The notes under the pieces were generated by a model. That model saw only the letters and a list, made by a program, of their open reading frames with translations, was not told the origin of the DNA and made no database searches. Below, in pieces: positions 1 to 13,100 of a stretch of 64,000 nucleotides of DNA. A program made the position numbers and the translations under genes. Source of the DNA: Sanghuangporus weigelae (lineage: Eukaryota > Basidiomycota > Agaricomycetes > Hymenochaetales > Hymenochaetaceae). Numbering within the stretch: the first letter of the stretch is position 1; each line of letters starts with the position of its first letter. The stretch spans positions 1,922,001 to 1,986,000 of the forward strand of contig CP137324.1 of the NCBI GenBank assembly GCA_033182465.1, written 5' to 3'.

Positions 1-23
1 GGTATGCAAAGACGCTAGCTAGC

Positions 24-2954
24 CTATACGCTTCCCAGAACAGAGAGGAAATCTCGTCGTCTATTGTCTGAAATAAGATCAGAAAAGCGATGGCGTGCAT
101 TGATAGAACTACTGACCGTTGACCACTGACTTGTATCGTACAGATCTCGAGCGGTAACACGGTTGAATTGCTCGGTCAGACTGAGGACCTCGAACCAATA
201 CAGCAGGTGTTCTTTTACAAACTTCTTCATACGATCCTTCAACTCGGTCGAAACATCCAATTTTGATAGCTCGCACAGATGGACAGACCAGAATCGGCAT
301 GCGTATCTCAACTGCGGACGAATGTTCTCCGCAATGCGTGCCTGCAAATCCAGAATATCCTCGTTGCGGAGGAACGACGATTCAATTTTGCAAATGTTGA
401 GACACAGACTCTGCGTCATGACATCGAAGCATCGCTCAGTCACGGCTTGCTTCTGCTTACTCTCGTCGACGTGCCATGGTTCGCCTCCAGACCTCTCGCG
501 CGACAATAGATAGTCGTCGAAAGACGCGTGATGGGGGCGGACTGGCTTCCCAGCCTCGTACGAGACTACAGACTGAAGCTGCCTCAATATCGGATCCACC
601 GTATCTTCCTCGAGACCTAGAAAAGCTTCGATGTCGGCATTGGTCATAGCCTTCTTTCCGACCAGGATAAGTCCCAGGATGGCTGTGCCATCATCTTTCG
701 AGGATGAAGTTCTACTCCAGATTCTGGATTCCCGGAGCACTGTTGCATATAGACTGTCCATCTTGTCGTCTTGTAGTGACCACTTTTCGTTAACTAGATT
801 CTTCAGCTTCCGGCTCGGGTTCACGTCAGAATGCACCAGTTCGATCACGGTAAATGCCCAAATGAAGTGTCCGTCTGCAGCATCGCAGAGCATCTGGATC
901 TCCTTTTCCAAAACCTTGACTGATTCATCGAATTCCCTCCTCATCTCATTCCTGATGTAAAGAGCAACGTCATTTCTACTGTCTTCGGATTCATGTTCAA
1001 GCTCGACACGATCAATATCGGTTTTTGTCGCAAAGTTCTTCATGATATCAGGTTCCGGCCGACTCGTGATAAGAGTGCGAACGTTCGAAGGAAGCTTCGT
1101 AAAACCAGTCTTCAGCAAGCTCAGTAGACCACTACGACTATGAGCGTTACCACATTCATCCAATGCGTCGAGAATAATGACGATCGGACCCGTGACGCTA
1201 GCTGCAGATAACAGCCCCGACAGTAGCTCGTCGAATTGATTCTTCAAAACGCCATCGCTGATATTCTTCTTTTCAGCAACCGCCTTGATGATATGCGGCC
1301 TGACAAGCGGGTAGCGCTCTGCGAGCTTGTAGGCAATGGTTCGTATAACACTGCTCGGCTCACTTTTTCCCCGCTCAAAAAATAGATGGACAGCATTGTC
1401 CCCATACTCATCTGAAGTGGTTACTGTGATGGTACTCTTTCCGTAACCCGCAGGTCCAGTGAGCCAAAGAATATTTGGAGATGTCTCCGAGTTCAGGAAG
1501 GTCTCGATTTGATCTAGATATTTCTTCCGGGTTTTACAGTGGCATCGTGCATGATCGCCCACATTGCGCATGGTCGTGAAGGGTCCGAGCCTCTCCTTTA
1601 GATCGTCGAACAGTTTCTGTGAGGCTGGATGGCGGAGTCTGTTTGTGGCTCAAGCAAAATAGGAGGAAACGACACGTACCTGCGTCTGCGAGCGTAGCCT
1701 TTGCTTCCTGCACAGTCACACGGATCTCGCGGACCTCTTTCTTTATTTGGTGGGCAATGGCACTATCCAAATCCTTTCTAAGGTTGTTGAAGAGAGTGGT
1801 ATACTCTGTGACCTTTCGAGCACTGGGTCTACGAACCATTCGACCTACAATATTCATGAGCAACCTTAATAGTTAATATTAGAAAGCGACGCACTGAAGA
1901 AAGGACGAGAAGCGTATTGTTGCACAAACAAAGAGCACTCGACAGCTTTATCGAGCATCTTTGTAAGTGTTGTCTTCAAAATTTCAGTGTTATCCAGTAA
2001 TCCCATTTCCTCCGATGCAAAATTGAATGCTGTGCTCATCCTCTGCACCAATTCGACGAGTTCTTTGTCTTTCTCAAACTGATCGGACACGAGCTGCAAA
2101 TATTTCAATCCGTGACAGAAGCATAGGGCGCAAAGTAAATCAACCTACTTTAAACAGAGTAGAAGTTGCACTTGTTGACAAGTTCAGCACTGATGGGATC
2201 TTGAAGGACATGGATCAAGACATCCGATCGCACTTGAATAAGTACTTACAGGCGCAACTTCACCGGCGGCTTCCAATGCTCCATTCAAGGCTTCGACAAA
2301 AAATCCAATCACGTCAATTCGGTATAGTCGTTGATCGGCTCGAGACTTGATTTGTTCTACACTTTTTACGGCCATTTCGACTTCAGTTTCTGCTTGCTTC
2401 AGTGCCTCTGTAGATTTTAGATGAACAGTGATGGAAGGCTCAGTGGACACCCTGAAAAACTGTCTCGGTGGAACTGTGGGATCAAGATTCATTTTGGCTA
2501 GTAAACCATGTGAGTGTGAGTTGCGGTTATGATGTGTGAGGAACACACCACAGCCACTGGCGGATTTGGCCAATAGATCAGATCTGCTATCTTGATGTTG
2601 ACATGACCGACGAATACATCTGCAGTAAACCCTCTTGATGTCTTTAGAAAGACATTGAATAGAGCAGAAGTGTTGGCATGCGAACTGTCTAACGCTCAGA
2701 AATCGCAGGATGAAATTGCAATGCATACTCACAAAGTTAGAGTACCACGCCACCCAGGCTTTCCTTCCTCGTTAAGATTCCCTGTATTTCGTCTGACATT
2801 ATCGAGGCTGATCTCAACGTAAAGTCTTGTGTTTTTCTTTGCTGAAAAGCCATTGACTTGCTTTACTAGTAATAAAGTGTTAGTAAATAAGTGGGATATC
2901 TTCGAAGAGGGAGTAAGGCTGACCTTCTAGCAGATAGCGAGTTGGTTCGGACAT
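24..2954 (-). CDS. C2 + NACHT STAND (NLR-like) receptor, possibly partial
   Basis: This looks like a fungal STAND/NLR protein of the kind linked to non-self recognition and programmed cell death. Modelled exons (minus strand) are 2954-2924, 2856-2733, from 2684, a segment ending at 2250, 2093-1895, 1844-1680 and 1624-24. The junction between about 2600 and 2440 is unresolved. The N-terminal part resembles a C2 domain (LYVEISLDN, then DVFVGHVNIKIADL). A helical region of about 150 residues follows, then NACHT with Walker A GPAGYGKST, Walker B IVIILDALDE and the sensor-like RTLITSRPE. Family members usually continue into WD40, ankyrin or TPR repeats, but here the frame meets TAG at 24-26. A weak donor (GTATAG) just before the stop means the gene may instead splice on beyond the window. 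The call to NACHT is solid; the exact N-terminus and C-terminus are not. Confidence 0.85.
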
Positions 2955-4190
2955 GTTGGAGGGGGACTGATGCGATGCTCCGCCCCAGGTTGCACAAATG
3001 ACCTCTTAAATAAGGGTATGAGTACTCCACGATCTTGTCGCATGTCTGGTATTCTTAGATCAAGCACACCTTATTTGCATCAATGTGCATCCTTCCATGC
3101 CGCGCAATCATATTCCCTTGATTGATGAAACGGGAACCCAGGTAGTGCCTTGGATGGTCACTTGCACAAGGAATATGGATAACGTGAACTGTCTGCTTGA
3201 TTGTGCACAATTACAGACCCGGCGAATCTTTGACTGATGGACAGGACGAAGTACTAACTAGAAATCGGGGTGAAAAAGAATATTGGCGGGGATGGACAAG
3301 GCGTCAGCATGCGGCAATTCCCCAGACCTCCTATAGGTCAGATCATCATCAATCTTTTCAAATTTCCGATCAAGTGGGGCATTTGCTCACTCGTCCTTCA
3401 TGCCCACACGAGTGTCAGATTATCATGAATCGGAGACTACACGAGGCCCACACGTTTCCGGTCATTTCATGCAAGGGTATACGGCAGCGCCATATAGAAT
3501 TTGCCAGTATGGTCTAGATTAGAAGTGTGGTCATATGAACTTCAGGACAAGGACATGTCGAGCAATCGGTACGGATGACCATCATCGTAATGCTCTCTCC
3601 GGATGGATGAGACTTCTGTGCTATACAGCATCTTCCCAGTGTGAAGACTTGACGTTTTGAGTTAGACGGCTCCTTGTGGGAGCATGTACAAGAAAAAGCT
3701 TTAAGCCACAGATCTTTGATTAGCATAATGGGAGACGCCTATATTGACAGAGATGCCATATTTACACCAACAGTGCCTCCACCGAAGATTCCACACAAAA
3801 AACGAAGCACCATATTCCGTGCAAAGAAATTGCCAAGACCCAGTGTAAAGCATCGTTGTCGTCGGACATGATATTTACTGTAAGCAGAAGGTTGAAGTCG
3901 CGATATGGGATATTTCCGTTACGGGTCATCTTGAAACCAACTCACGCCTTTCAGTGCAGGTCCTATTGTTATTGTGCTAAGTGCTTTGATTTTGCGTGTC
4001 CTGACCTGAGCGAGGCTGCGACCACAAGCTGTGTAAATTGATTTGAGATTTGAAGAGTCTGTGATTTGGAAATTCGGGCGTCTATCTCCGCACTCGTCAC
4101 GTGAAGATATGCAGTAATACTTGGTACTATTTACGCGTCAATGAGTGTAATATGTAACGCTACTTGTCTGAGTCTTGTATCTTAATCCAG
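2955..4190. other. Intergenic region between NLR gene and PRMT5
   Basis: About 1.2 kb between two divergently placed genes. Short open frames occur (for example 3197-3517) but have no recognisable motif, no splice logic and no codon bias like their neighbours. It should hold the promoters of both genes. The bases just before the PRMT5 ATG end in CTTAATCCAG, which could be a 3' splice site, so a short upstream PRMT5 exon here is possible. Confidence 0.5.
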
Positions 4191-7100
4191 ATGGACACAT
4201 CTTCTTGGAACAACGTCAGCCCGATCATCCGTCTATATGCTCAGGAAGAGCTCAACAAAGCAGCAACAGCAGCTCAAGATGATGATCTAACTGGTTTTGC
4301 TTCGCCTTTGCTCAAGCTTAAAGCCGATGGACGGAGGTATTTTGATGGCTTTGCACTACCTATTGCGAACGAGAAATGGAAGGACAGGTGGACTTCGATG
4401 TGTGCGACCCAGAGTAATACTGACGATGATGTTCTTGGAGGGTTGGAGCAGAGTGAAGAGGAGAGGAAGAGGAAGGAGAGGGAATTTGAGGAGAGAGCGG
4501 AGCGATGGAGGGCTGCGCCGTCTTTCCTACGGGAGGAGTGCAACATGCTTGGATTAGGTGGGTCATCCCGTATCGTAGTCCAACGAGTAACAACGTTCAG
4601 CTAAACAATGCAATCGATTCAGACGAAGCAGAGAACGTCGTAGGCCTCGCATCCGACTGGCTCGAACTCGACTCCCCAGACGACTGGATCCGTCACGACT
4701 GCGAAATCGCACTCAAAAGCGAGATCGCATATGCAACGTATCTAGGTCTGACGAGTGTCATCCTTTCTCCTCCGCTCGACCGCGCACACGCAGCATCATA
4801 CGGGCGAGCGATCCGCGCATGCTTGGAGAGCTCGCATTTCCTGCAAGTTGCTGTGAGATTGCCACTTTATGACCCTGCTGTATTGTCGACGGCGCAGAAG
4901 ACTACGCCGTCTGGGACGCCTGTCCCGCCTGCTTCGCCGGGCTTCCCGCCCCCACCTCCTTCTCCGGCGTATAGCTCAAGCTCGAGCTCTGTCGGTTCAT
5001 CTACCCTTGGTCAGATGTCCAGCTCGACTTCAGGATTAAGTTTAAGTTCCGCACAGACGAGCCCGACTGCGATGCGAAGCTCGTCGTTGAACTTGAAAGC
5101 GCCGCCCGTCGGAGAGTTGAGCGGGACTTGGGAGGCTTGGGATACTATACGTACGATCTGCGGATACAGTTCCAGGCTGACTTTAGGTATGTCTTCCATC
5201 TGAGTTATCAACTATCTTCCTTTAATTTTAAACGCGGTTTTTTCTCGATAGCAATGGATTTAACTTTGCCTCTCCCTTCGATTCGCGGGATTCTGACTCG
5301 ATGGGCTGCTGAACCCGTATCGCATATATTCATCCCTGCTTCTACTTTCATTCCCAATGCGAAAGGATACCCTGTCCTTCCCAAAGGCACTCAGCAGTTC
5401 CTTCAAATGATGATGCGAGTAAGCGATTTCTCTCGATCCTGTTCTTCAAAATACTTAGTTCAATCTCAATTCGTTCGATCATTCATATGTAGACTCGTCC
5501 AACAATGGTTTTATCCGGCACCGGCTCACGTCTCCATCCACGAGGCACAGAAGACAAATACGTCGATTACATTCGATACCTGGAAAAGAGTTCTCCTTAC
5601 ACTCGTCGTGCACAAGAAGCCGATACACTCGAAAATTACGCTCAAGGGTATCAAGATTTCTTACAAATGCCCCTCCAGGTGAGTTTTATCTGCATCTGCA
5701 CTGTTAGGTGTTATGAGCCGATTTCATTAGCACCTGTATAGCCTTTGCAGGATCACTTGGCGAGTACGGTGTACGAGAACTTTGAGCGTGATCCGGTGAA
5801 GTATCAAAAGTATGAGGAGGTGAGTACACTAAAAGTGTTCATCTCTACTTATTATATATCAGTTATGCAGGCAATATTTAAAGCTCTATCCGATCGATCA
5901 GCGGAGGACCGAATGTGCGTCTTCGCAAATCATGATATATATACTTCTGTGTCTGACGATCTCGTATTGATAGCGTGCTCACGGTCGCAGGTGCCGGTCG
6001 AGGTCCACTCGTAGCTCGAGCCCTAAAAGCAGTCGAGCGTTGCTCACGCAATGTCTTCATATATGCCATTGAAAAGAACCCGTCTGCATATGTAACGTAT
6101 GTCTTGGCTTATTCGAGTTCATGACGAGTGTTCATGATGCAAGGGTATTATTAGGTTGCAGCAGCGACGAGAAACGGAATGGAAGGACAGAGTGACTGTG
6201 TTGTTCGGTGATATGAGGCGTCTTGAGGTACCGCAGAAGGCAGATATTCTTGTCAGCGAGCTGCTAGGCTCATTCGGTGATAATGAGCTCAGTCCGGAAT
6301 GTCTCGATGGAGCGATGAGATTTCTGAAAGGTTCGTACACATCTGCACAGTCGTCTTGGTGACTCGCGCTAAAGGCTTTTTTTTCAAGAAGACGACGGCA
6401 TATCGATACCTTCTTCATACGCCTCCTTCTTCGCGCCGATCCAATCCGCAAAGCTGTACCATGAAGCAGGAGGGAGCAAAGATGCGAAAGAGAAGGATAG
6501 GGAGAAGGGACTTGAGATGCCATATGTGGTGATGCCTCAGTCTTTCAACTTCCTTGCGGAGGACTCGCCTGGATCTGGACATGCTGGGCGGTGCGGGGAT
6601 CGAATCCAGCAGTGTTGGGAGTTTGAGCATCCGAGGAAGGATGCAGTCTTAGATTCTAATGGTGAGTATATGCGCCTTTTCCTGGGTCCTTGTTATACTT
6701 AGGAATTTTGATCACAGGATTACCACTTACGAATAGTCACAACACGCGCTCTGCATCGCTGACGTTTGCGATCCCTCATGCTGGTATCCTCCATGGATTC
6801 GCCGGCTACTTCGAAGCGGTGCTGTATGATAATATCGGGCTGAGCATACATCCGGACCGCAAGGATTACATTTCGAAAGACATGCTCAGCTGGTTTCCTT
6901 GTTTCTTTCCCTTAAAGGTGAAATTTATTCCCCTGGGTGAAATATTTTGAATTAATTTGTGTATAAATCCAGGAACCGCTGTACTTGCCTAGCAATGCAG
7001 AGTTGCGCGTCAATATCTGGCGGCTGACTGCATCCGACAAGGTGTGGTACGAATGGTACGCAGAAGCGTTCCTGCCGGTATCTCTTCCAAGCTCGAGTGC

Positions 7101-7566
7101 TCTACCTTCGCCGTACCAAACGCAATCCCAATCACAGCCGCACTCTGCAGGGTTAGGTTCTAGTGCACATGCGCATCAATTGCCTCCTCCGTCCTCACCA
7201 ACGCCAACTCCAAGCAGCACGAATATGGGTTCAAGCACGACTCCTACTCCAACGCCCCACCGAGTTAATGGCGCCGGCTCGCTGATCGCATCCCCCGTTG
7301 CAGTGACGGCGTCGCCAGGGCCCCGCGCAAGGAGTCCCCTACTTGATGCAGTTGATTTGAGCATTGGTGGAGGACCTATTCCCGCTCCTGCTCCTGCTCT
7401 CGTTTCCACGCCCGAACCTAGACTCGGATTCGGGTTTGATACTGGGAATGATAATAGCAGGAATGGACATGAGATGGAAGGGAGAGAGGAAGTAACGGGC
7501 GTGGTGAAGATCGGACAGACGAGTCTGCATAATCCTGGCGGGCGCAGCAGTTGGTACGGCCTTTGA
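4191..7566 (+). CDS. PRMT5: Protein arginine N-methyltransferase 5 (Skb1/Hsl7 family)
   Basis: Type II arginine methyltransferase that makes symmetric dimethylarginine on histones, Sm proteins and other substrates. Eleven exons keep one frame: 4191-4557, 4623-5186, 5252-5418, 5493-5678, 5742-5819, 5871-5914, 5974-6096, 6155-6330, 6389-6661, 6718-6917 and 6973-7566, giving 923 aa. Visible landmarks are the N-terminal TIM-barrel ([26 protein letters not shown]), SAM motif [11 protein letters not shown], the post-I acid in AIEKNP, and the double-E loop [15 protein letters not shown]. The C-terminal beta-barrel ends around WYEWYAEAF. Two additions are unusual: an S/P-rich insert of about 75 residues in the TIM barrel (about 4890-5110) and a low-complexity tail of about 165 residues after the conserved end. 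The start is the first in-frame ATG; an upstream exon cannot be excluded. Confidence 0.95.
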
Positions 7567-8280
7567 GAGGAGTACTCGGTACTTACGGACGGATGGAAGG
7601 ATGAACGGGATTTTTTGGGATTTTCTTTTTCTTTCGGCTTCCGGTGATTTGATTTGATGATTCGAGTGATGGGGAAGATCTGCGGAAGCTCCAGAAAGCT
7701 CCACTCCAAAAAGAAGACAAAGCTGTGTTTGTAGGGTTAACGACTGGCTCCTTGGTTGCTACATCTTTTTTTCTACCTCGAAACGACGGACCAGCTGAGA
7801 ATATTTTCTTCGGTGTGATGCGTGATATGAAAAACTTGGCATCTGACTCGGTTAATATGAACACATAAATGCGTCTTTTTCAAGAGCACCAGGGAGGAAG
7901 AGGATAAAATTTCGTCAGTTGTCGACGACGCCGAGTGCGCATCAGCGAGCATAATATCTTCATCTACGCTCCTACAAACAGGAAGCCGAGCGTAGTCCAG
8001 CACAGTTCCGACGGAGTCGCATACAACGTCGATCGTGGAAGTTGTTCTCGGTTATTTCGGAGATTGAATTTTATTGGAGTGTCAGCCCGGATTGTTCTTT
8101 ATTCTAATAAGAAAAAAATATAATATAAAACGACCCCCGAAACGGTACAAATCAAATTCCCTACTTGTTCGCCTCATCTCATCTCTTTTCTTCATCTCCC
8201 ACCATCTCATTGTCCCTCTTTTCTCTCCCTCGCCCTTTACTCGACTATCACGTCTTTGATCTTTCAAGCAAGCAAGCATC
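7567..8280. promoter_or_regulatory. PRMT5 3' region and promoter of the next gene
   Basis: About 0.7 kb without a gene. An AT run at about 8105-8130 (AATATAATATAAAA) is TATA-like. It is followed by a strongly CT-rich stretch at about 8155-8245, a common feature just upstream of start codons in highly expressed fungal genes. Both point to the gene starting at 8281. The 7600-7680 part is T-rich and probably PRMT5 3' UTR. Confidence 0.5.
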
Positions 8281-9388
8281 ATGAAGTCGTTCGCTGCCAT
8301 CGCTCTTTTCGCATCACTCGCTGCTCAGGTTTTTGCCTTGACGGTCAACACTCCGTGAGTACAAGAACACTGTTAGATACCTCTTCAGAGACTAATGTAT
8401 TGACCTCCTCAGCCCAAGCATCGTTCAGTGTCGTACGTGACCAGTGGCATAGCTTTTTTCACTTTTTCTAACTGCCACCTCAGAGCCCGTCCTACTCACA
8501 TGGACTGATGGAACGGCGCCCTACTTCCCATCTATCATCCCAGGTATGGCATACTTTTTCACTGCCTCGAGAATAATATTTTCATGACATTTGTCGTCGT
8601 TGCTAGGTGGACAGGTTTCTGCAACTCCGGTAAGCAAAACATGGTGCGCTTCTTGGGTGGCATTATCGTGCTGACGAGACGTTTTTTCGCTTCCCCTTTT
8701 CTTAGCTTAAGAGTTTCGATTCCACTAGTGCTACTCAGCTGACGTGGAATGTTGATATTGCTGCGGGCACGTCCATGTAAGCTCATCTGTCTTAGAGCGG
8801 ACGAAAAATGACAGTTCATCTAATTCCTCATTTAGCACTATCGCTCTTAGAGACAGCACTGGCGCGCAGGTCTACTCTGACGCTGTGACCATCGCTAGCA
8901 GCTCAGACTCTAGGTAAGTGTAGAATGGTTTGGCGAGTTTCTTCGAGTGCTGGCTTTTGGCATGGCTCGGGAGGCTGACATGAGTTTTTACACTTAGCTG
9001 TGTCAACTCCTCGGTTTCCGTAAGCGGATCTGGTGCGAGCGGATCTGGTGCCACTGCGACCGGCTCTTCTGCCGCTGCCTCCGTTTCCACCACAGGTGCA
9101 AGTGGATCTAACACAAGATCAGCTACTGGTACAGCATCGGGTATGTCTTTGATTTCGACCATTCCCAGCTCCCTTGGAGTCAGCTCGGCCAGTTTGGCCG
9201 GGGCGTCCAGCTCTCTCCACTCCCTCTCTTCAGCCAAGTCGACTGGTTCCTCATCAGCACATGCATCTGCAGGCTCTGCAGCTTCTGCTACTTCTTCTAC
9301 AGAATCGAGTGGCGCTATGCGCGGATCATCGATGCATGCGGTCGGCCTTGCCGGTCTGGTTGGCCTTGTCGGCGCTGCCCTTCTGTAA
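8281..9388 (+). CDS. Ser-rich GPI-anchored secreted protein (Kre9/Knh1-like N-terminal domain)
   Basis: Seven exons (8281-8354, 8413-8432, 8484-8543, 8607-8629, 8706-8776, 8836-8913, 8998-9388) give 238 aa. A signal peptide (MKSFAAIALFASLAAQVFA) is followed by a beta-type domain of about 95 residues with the pattern PSIVQCQPVLLTWTDG, PYFPSIIPGG and LTWNVDIAAGTSI. This layout is typical of basidiomycete wall or surface proteins annotated as Ser-Thr-rich GPI-anchored. A Ser/Ala/Gly/Thr-rich stalk comes next, then a hydrophobic GPI signal ending GLAGLVGLVGAALL. It is expected at the outer plasma membrane or in the wall. Two exons are very short (20 and 23 nt), but the frame is kept at every junction. 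The biochemical role is unknown. Confidence 0.85.
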
Positions 9389-10190
9389 AAGGATTCGGAT
9401 GGTTAGACAACACCGATGGACATTTAATTTCATGGCATCTGTTTTATCTGGACTATGCATCGAGAGATTCTATCCACGCGAACGTAGATAATAGCACGCG
9501 TTCCTTTGTCTCGTCTCACTCCCTTCTCTATTATCTACGGATGACTACGATAGTTTAGCACATACTATTTTCCTTTTCCTTTTTCTTTCTCTTTCTTTCT
9601 TGCCCTTGACTCCCTGTCTGTAATGAATGTCGCGTGTGTATAACTGCGTGGCATAAACAGGTTCTTTTTCTCTTGATAAAATGTGTGAGACTCGAGATGA
9701 AAATCGCGTGATCCTGATGACGCGACGCGACTCGACGCGTCGTGTTTCGCGTTTTGACGCGTTTTGATCCGGCCCTGAAGCGTTCGGAAAATGCCGACTG
9801 AATAGAGAAAAGCCACGAGGCATCTCCTATTGCGCCTTTCTTTCCCTCTTGCTACTCCTTCTCGTCGTTGATTACCATCGACGACAAGTTTGGGGATTGC
9901 TTGGGACCCTTCGGAGACACGTCGATTTCACGTAGAACGCGTCTTTTTCTTGATTACGGGACCGGTTTTTTCTTTTTCTTGGATATAATCGGATTCACTT
10001 GGTTCTCTCGTCCAAGAAGAAAGGAACGGCCTTACCAATTTACTTCTACTTATTTGGGGATCTTGACTGTTGAGGGCCGTCTCTTTTCTTTATACGACTG
10101 AACAGGAACGCGGACTTCCTTCTGTTCTGACGACTCGCGAGCTTCCCTTTGCTGACACGGTTCGGCTGACTTGCTATTGGACGAAAGGAG
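9389..10190. other. Intergenic region
   Basis: About 0.8 kb. It contains a pyrimidine-rich run with many TTTCTT units (9560-9605), a CG-rich cluster of CGACGCG-type words (9715-9760) and T-rich stretches at 9940-9985. I see no gene. It should carry the 3' end of the GPI gene and the promoter of the acidic CaaX protein. Confidence 0.4.
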
Positions 10191-13100
10191 ATGACGGAGG
10201 TCGCGAGTGCTCCTGCTATCGCTGTGCCGCTCATACCGACGCACGCGACGCCGCCGGCAGAGGAGATTCATGATAAGGAAGTGGTTGATGTCTTAAAGGC
10301 GGAATTGGAAAAGGCGGTGAAGGGGGTGGATGTGAGCGGTGTGGATGTGGATCCGGCGCAGAGACTGGATGAACTTCAGGAGCGCGTACGCTCTGGGGAC
10401 ACAGTCCCGGAGGGGAAAGCTGAGAAGGCGGAGAATCCTGTGTCGGACCTCAAGGAAATGGATGCTGATACTGTGGGTAGTATTTTCTTTTTTTGTTTCT
10501 GTTCATTTTCTTTTTTGGTTATGGGAGATTGCTGATCTCAATTCCGTCTTTATTCTTTACGCACGTCTATTTTTTTCTCTTGTAGGATGCAAACGATGCG
10601 GCCGTTCCGCTCGTCGACGTCGCATCGCCGCCCAGCGTGGGACCAACGGAAGAATCGGTCCCCGAGGTTCAAGCCACGCCAATCGAGGGTACAGCCGATC
10701 TGGGCGCGAAGAATGAAGAGACCGGACTGAAAATCGTTCCTGATACCGCGGTTCGTAACATTCCTGCGGCTTTAACGCGCATAAGCTAATAATCTCACTC
10801 CGATATCTCCATGTTTATGCAGGTCTCCGTTGTTGGGCCCACATCAGAGAGCAAGGACACAGAACCCGCCTCCGAGTCCAAAGCCGGAGTGGAACCTGAG
10901 ACGATACCTGTAGAGGCTGTCGCGCCGCTGCAGCAGCCTGAAACACGAGTCGAAGCTGCCAAGGCGGAGGTACGTATTTATTCGTTAACCAATCATTGAT
11001 TTGCTAACACATCTACGTAGGATGTCGATGAACCTGAAGATATCGTTGCTACTAAAACCGAAGCGGATGCTGAGGTCGATGCAAAGGAAGAGGTGAAAGA
11101 AGAAGTGCCGATTCAAGCTGCAGAAGAAGCTAACGAGGAGCAGGGTGAGGTGAACGAGCCTACAGAGGAGTCTAATAAAGAAGAGATGTTAGTTGGTGTT
11201 CCTGCTCCTGCCGCAGACGAGGCTCCCCTCGTAATCGACGAAACGTCTAAAGAGAAACCTTCCTCTTCTACTGTTTCCGTCGAGGCGGAGACGAAATCGT
11301 CGGATGAGATCACCACCAATAACGATGAGGTGCCTATTCAAGTCGATGCTGCTCCAGCAGAGACCGTTCCAGATGAGCCAGCTGGAAGTGAAACTAAACC
11401 TCAAGACATTTTTGAGAAGGACGTCGAGCCGGAAGTAGAAACCAAAGTCGCCGGCGATGTTCCGGCGAAAGAACCCGCTGCGCAGGAGTCAGTTCTGGTT
11501 GATACGTCTGCGCCAGAGCCTCCTGCCGACGCGCCTGCTCCCGAGCAAGCGGAAATCAGTGCTGAGCAGGATGATGTCAAGCCGGTATCTGCAGTGCCTA
11601 ATGTCGAATCTGAGGATACTGCGCCTCCTGGGGCACGACAAGGACCCGTCGAGGCTGTTGCTGCTACCGCTGATGATGCCGCGCAAAGGGCATACGAGCT
11701 GGCTCACGCACACGCTAACGACGAAGTCATCTTGTGCACTCCGACTGACGAAGAGATTAGAGCAGCGGCTGGTCTTGAAAATACGGTCGTTCCGGAGACC
11801 GAGACTGAAGAGAAGGAAATGCAAGCTGAGACTGAGGAGTCTGTGCCTATCGCTGAACCTGAGGTGAAAGAGACAGTCGAAGCACCGTACACGACGCCCG
11901 AGGAACACAATGCATCCTCGATCCAGGAGCAGGTGGAAAAGGAGGAGGCTAAGGAACCTGAAGCCCCTGCGATTTCCGAAGTGAAGGTCGAAGAGGCGTC
12001 TGAAGCAGCTCCTGAAGGTCTGCCTGCAGATCCTGAGAATACGGAAATCGCAAAGGCAGACGAACCGGAGGAGAAAGTCGAAGTGACAGTGGAACCAGAG
12101 ACTGTTGTTGCAGAGGAGAATGCGGACGCACCAACGCCAACAATTGTTGAGTCGATCCTAGCACCTGAGTCCGAGGACAAGCCGAAGGAGAAAGAGATCG
12201 TCTCATCTTCCGAGGTTAAGGACGAAGTTGAAGTTCCGTCCTCATCTGCCGAAGACGTTGCGGTTGCTTCCGAAGACACCGAGGGAAAAGCAGTTTCTAA
12301 AGATGCGCCAAAGGAAGTCGACGCAGCTGATTTTGAAGACAAGGTTGAAGAAGTCTCTGGAAGCTTTACCGATGCATCTGTCGAACCAGTTGCTGATGCC
12401 GTCGCCGAAGCTCCAACCGCGGAAGATCTAGTCGTTCCAAAGGAAGACGTATTCGCTGTTGTTGAGAACACCGGCGTTGATAGTAAGTCGGCTGAACCAG
12501 CAAGCGTCTCGCACGAGGTACCTGTTTCCGAGCTTGCAGCGGCCGAAGCTGAGGAGGAAAAGCCCGTAGACGATGCCACAAAGGATCTTCCGAAAGAAAT
12601 CGAAGACGAACAAAAACCGACCGAGGACCTTGTTTCTCCCGCTCCTGCTTCTGTAGAGGCAGAAACATCTGCTGCGGAAGAAGAGCTTGTGACGGGGGCA
12701 GCGCAAGAAATACCTTCCACTGAGGAAGCAACTCCGACGGACGTTGCGGAACCACTCCCCATTCATGAAGAGGACAAACCGGAAGCCGTCGATGCTGAAA
12801 CACCTGCTCCAGACATACCTCCAGCCGAAGAGCCGATAGCTACAGGCGCGCAGACAGAAGATTCTGGTGTAACGATTGAAACGGAGGAAGTTTTCGAACC
12901 CGTTGCTACTCCAGCAACAGGAGGAACCGTGGTGACGGAGAAAGCTGCACCGTCCGATGTGTTAGCGGAGAATATCGATGAGGTGGATGAACTACTTCAA
13001 GAGGAAAGTGTGGCGGAAGCAGCTGAAGAGGTAGAGAAGGCTGTCCCGGAGGTCCAAGCTGCTGCTGCTGCTGCTGAGGAACCCACTGAAACTCACGAGC

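Noticed and set aside
6590-6615. T-loop-like string GGGGATCGAATCC suggesting a tRNA
   Set aside because: It lies inside a well-supported PRMT5 exon and no matching acceptor, D or anticodon arms were found. No tRNA or rRNA gene is visible elsewhere.
11704-12762. 352-aa minus-strand open frame over the acidic protein gene
   Set aside because: It is the Ser/Thr-rich mirror image of Glu/Ala/Asp codons on the plus strand; no motif or start context, and several overlapping mirror frames exist.
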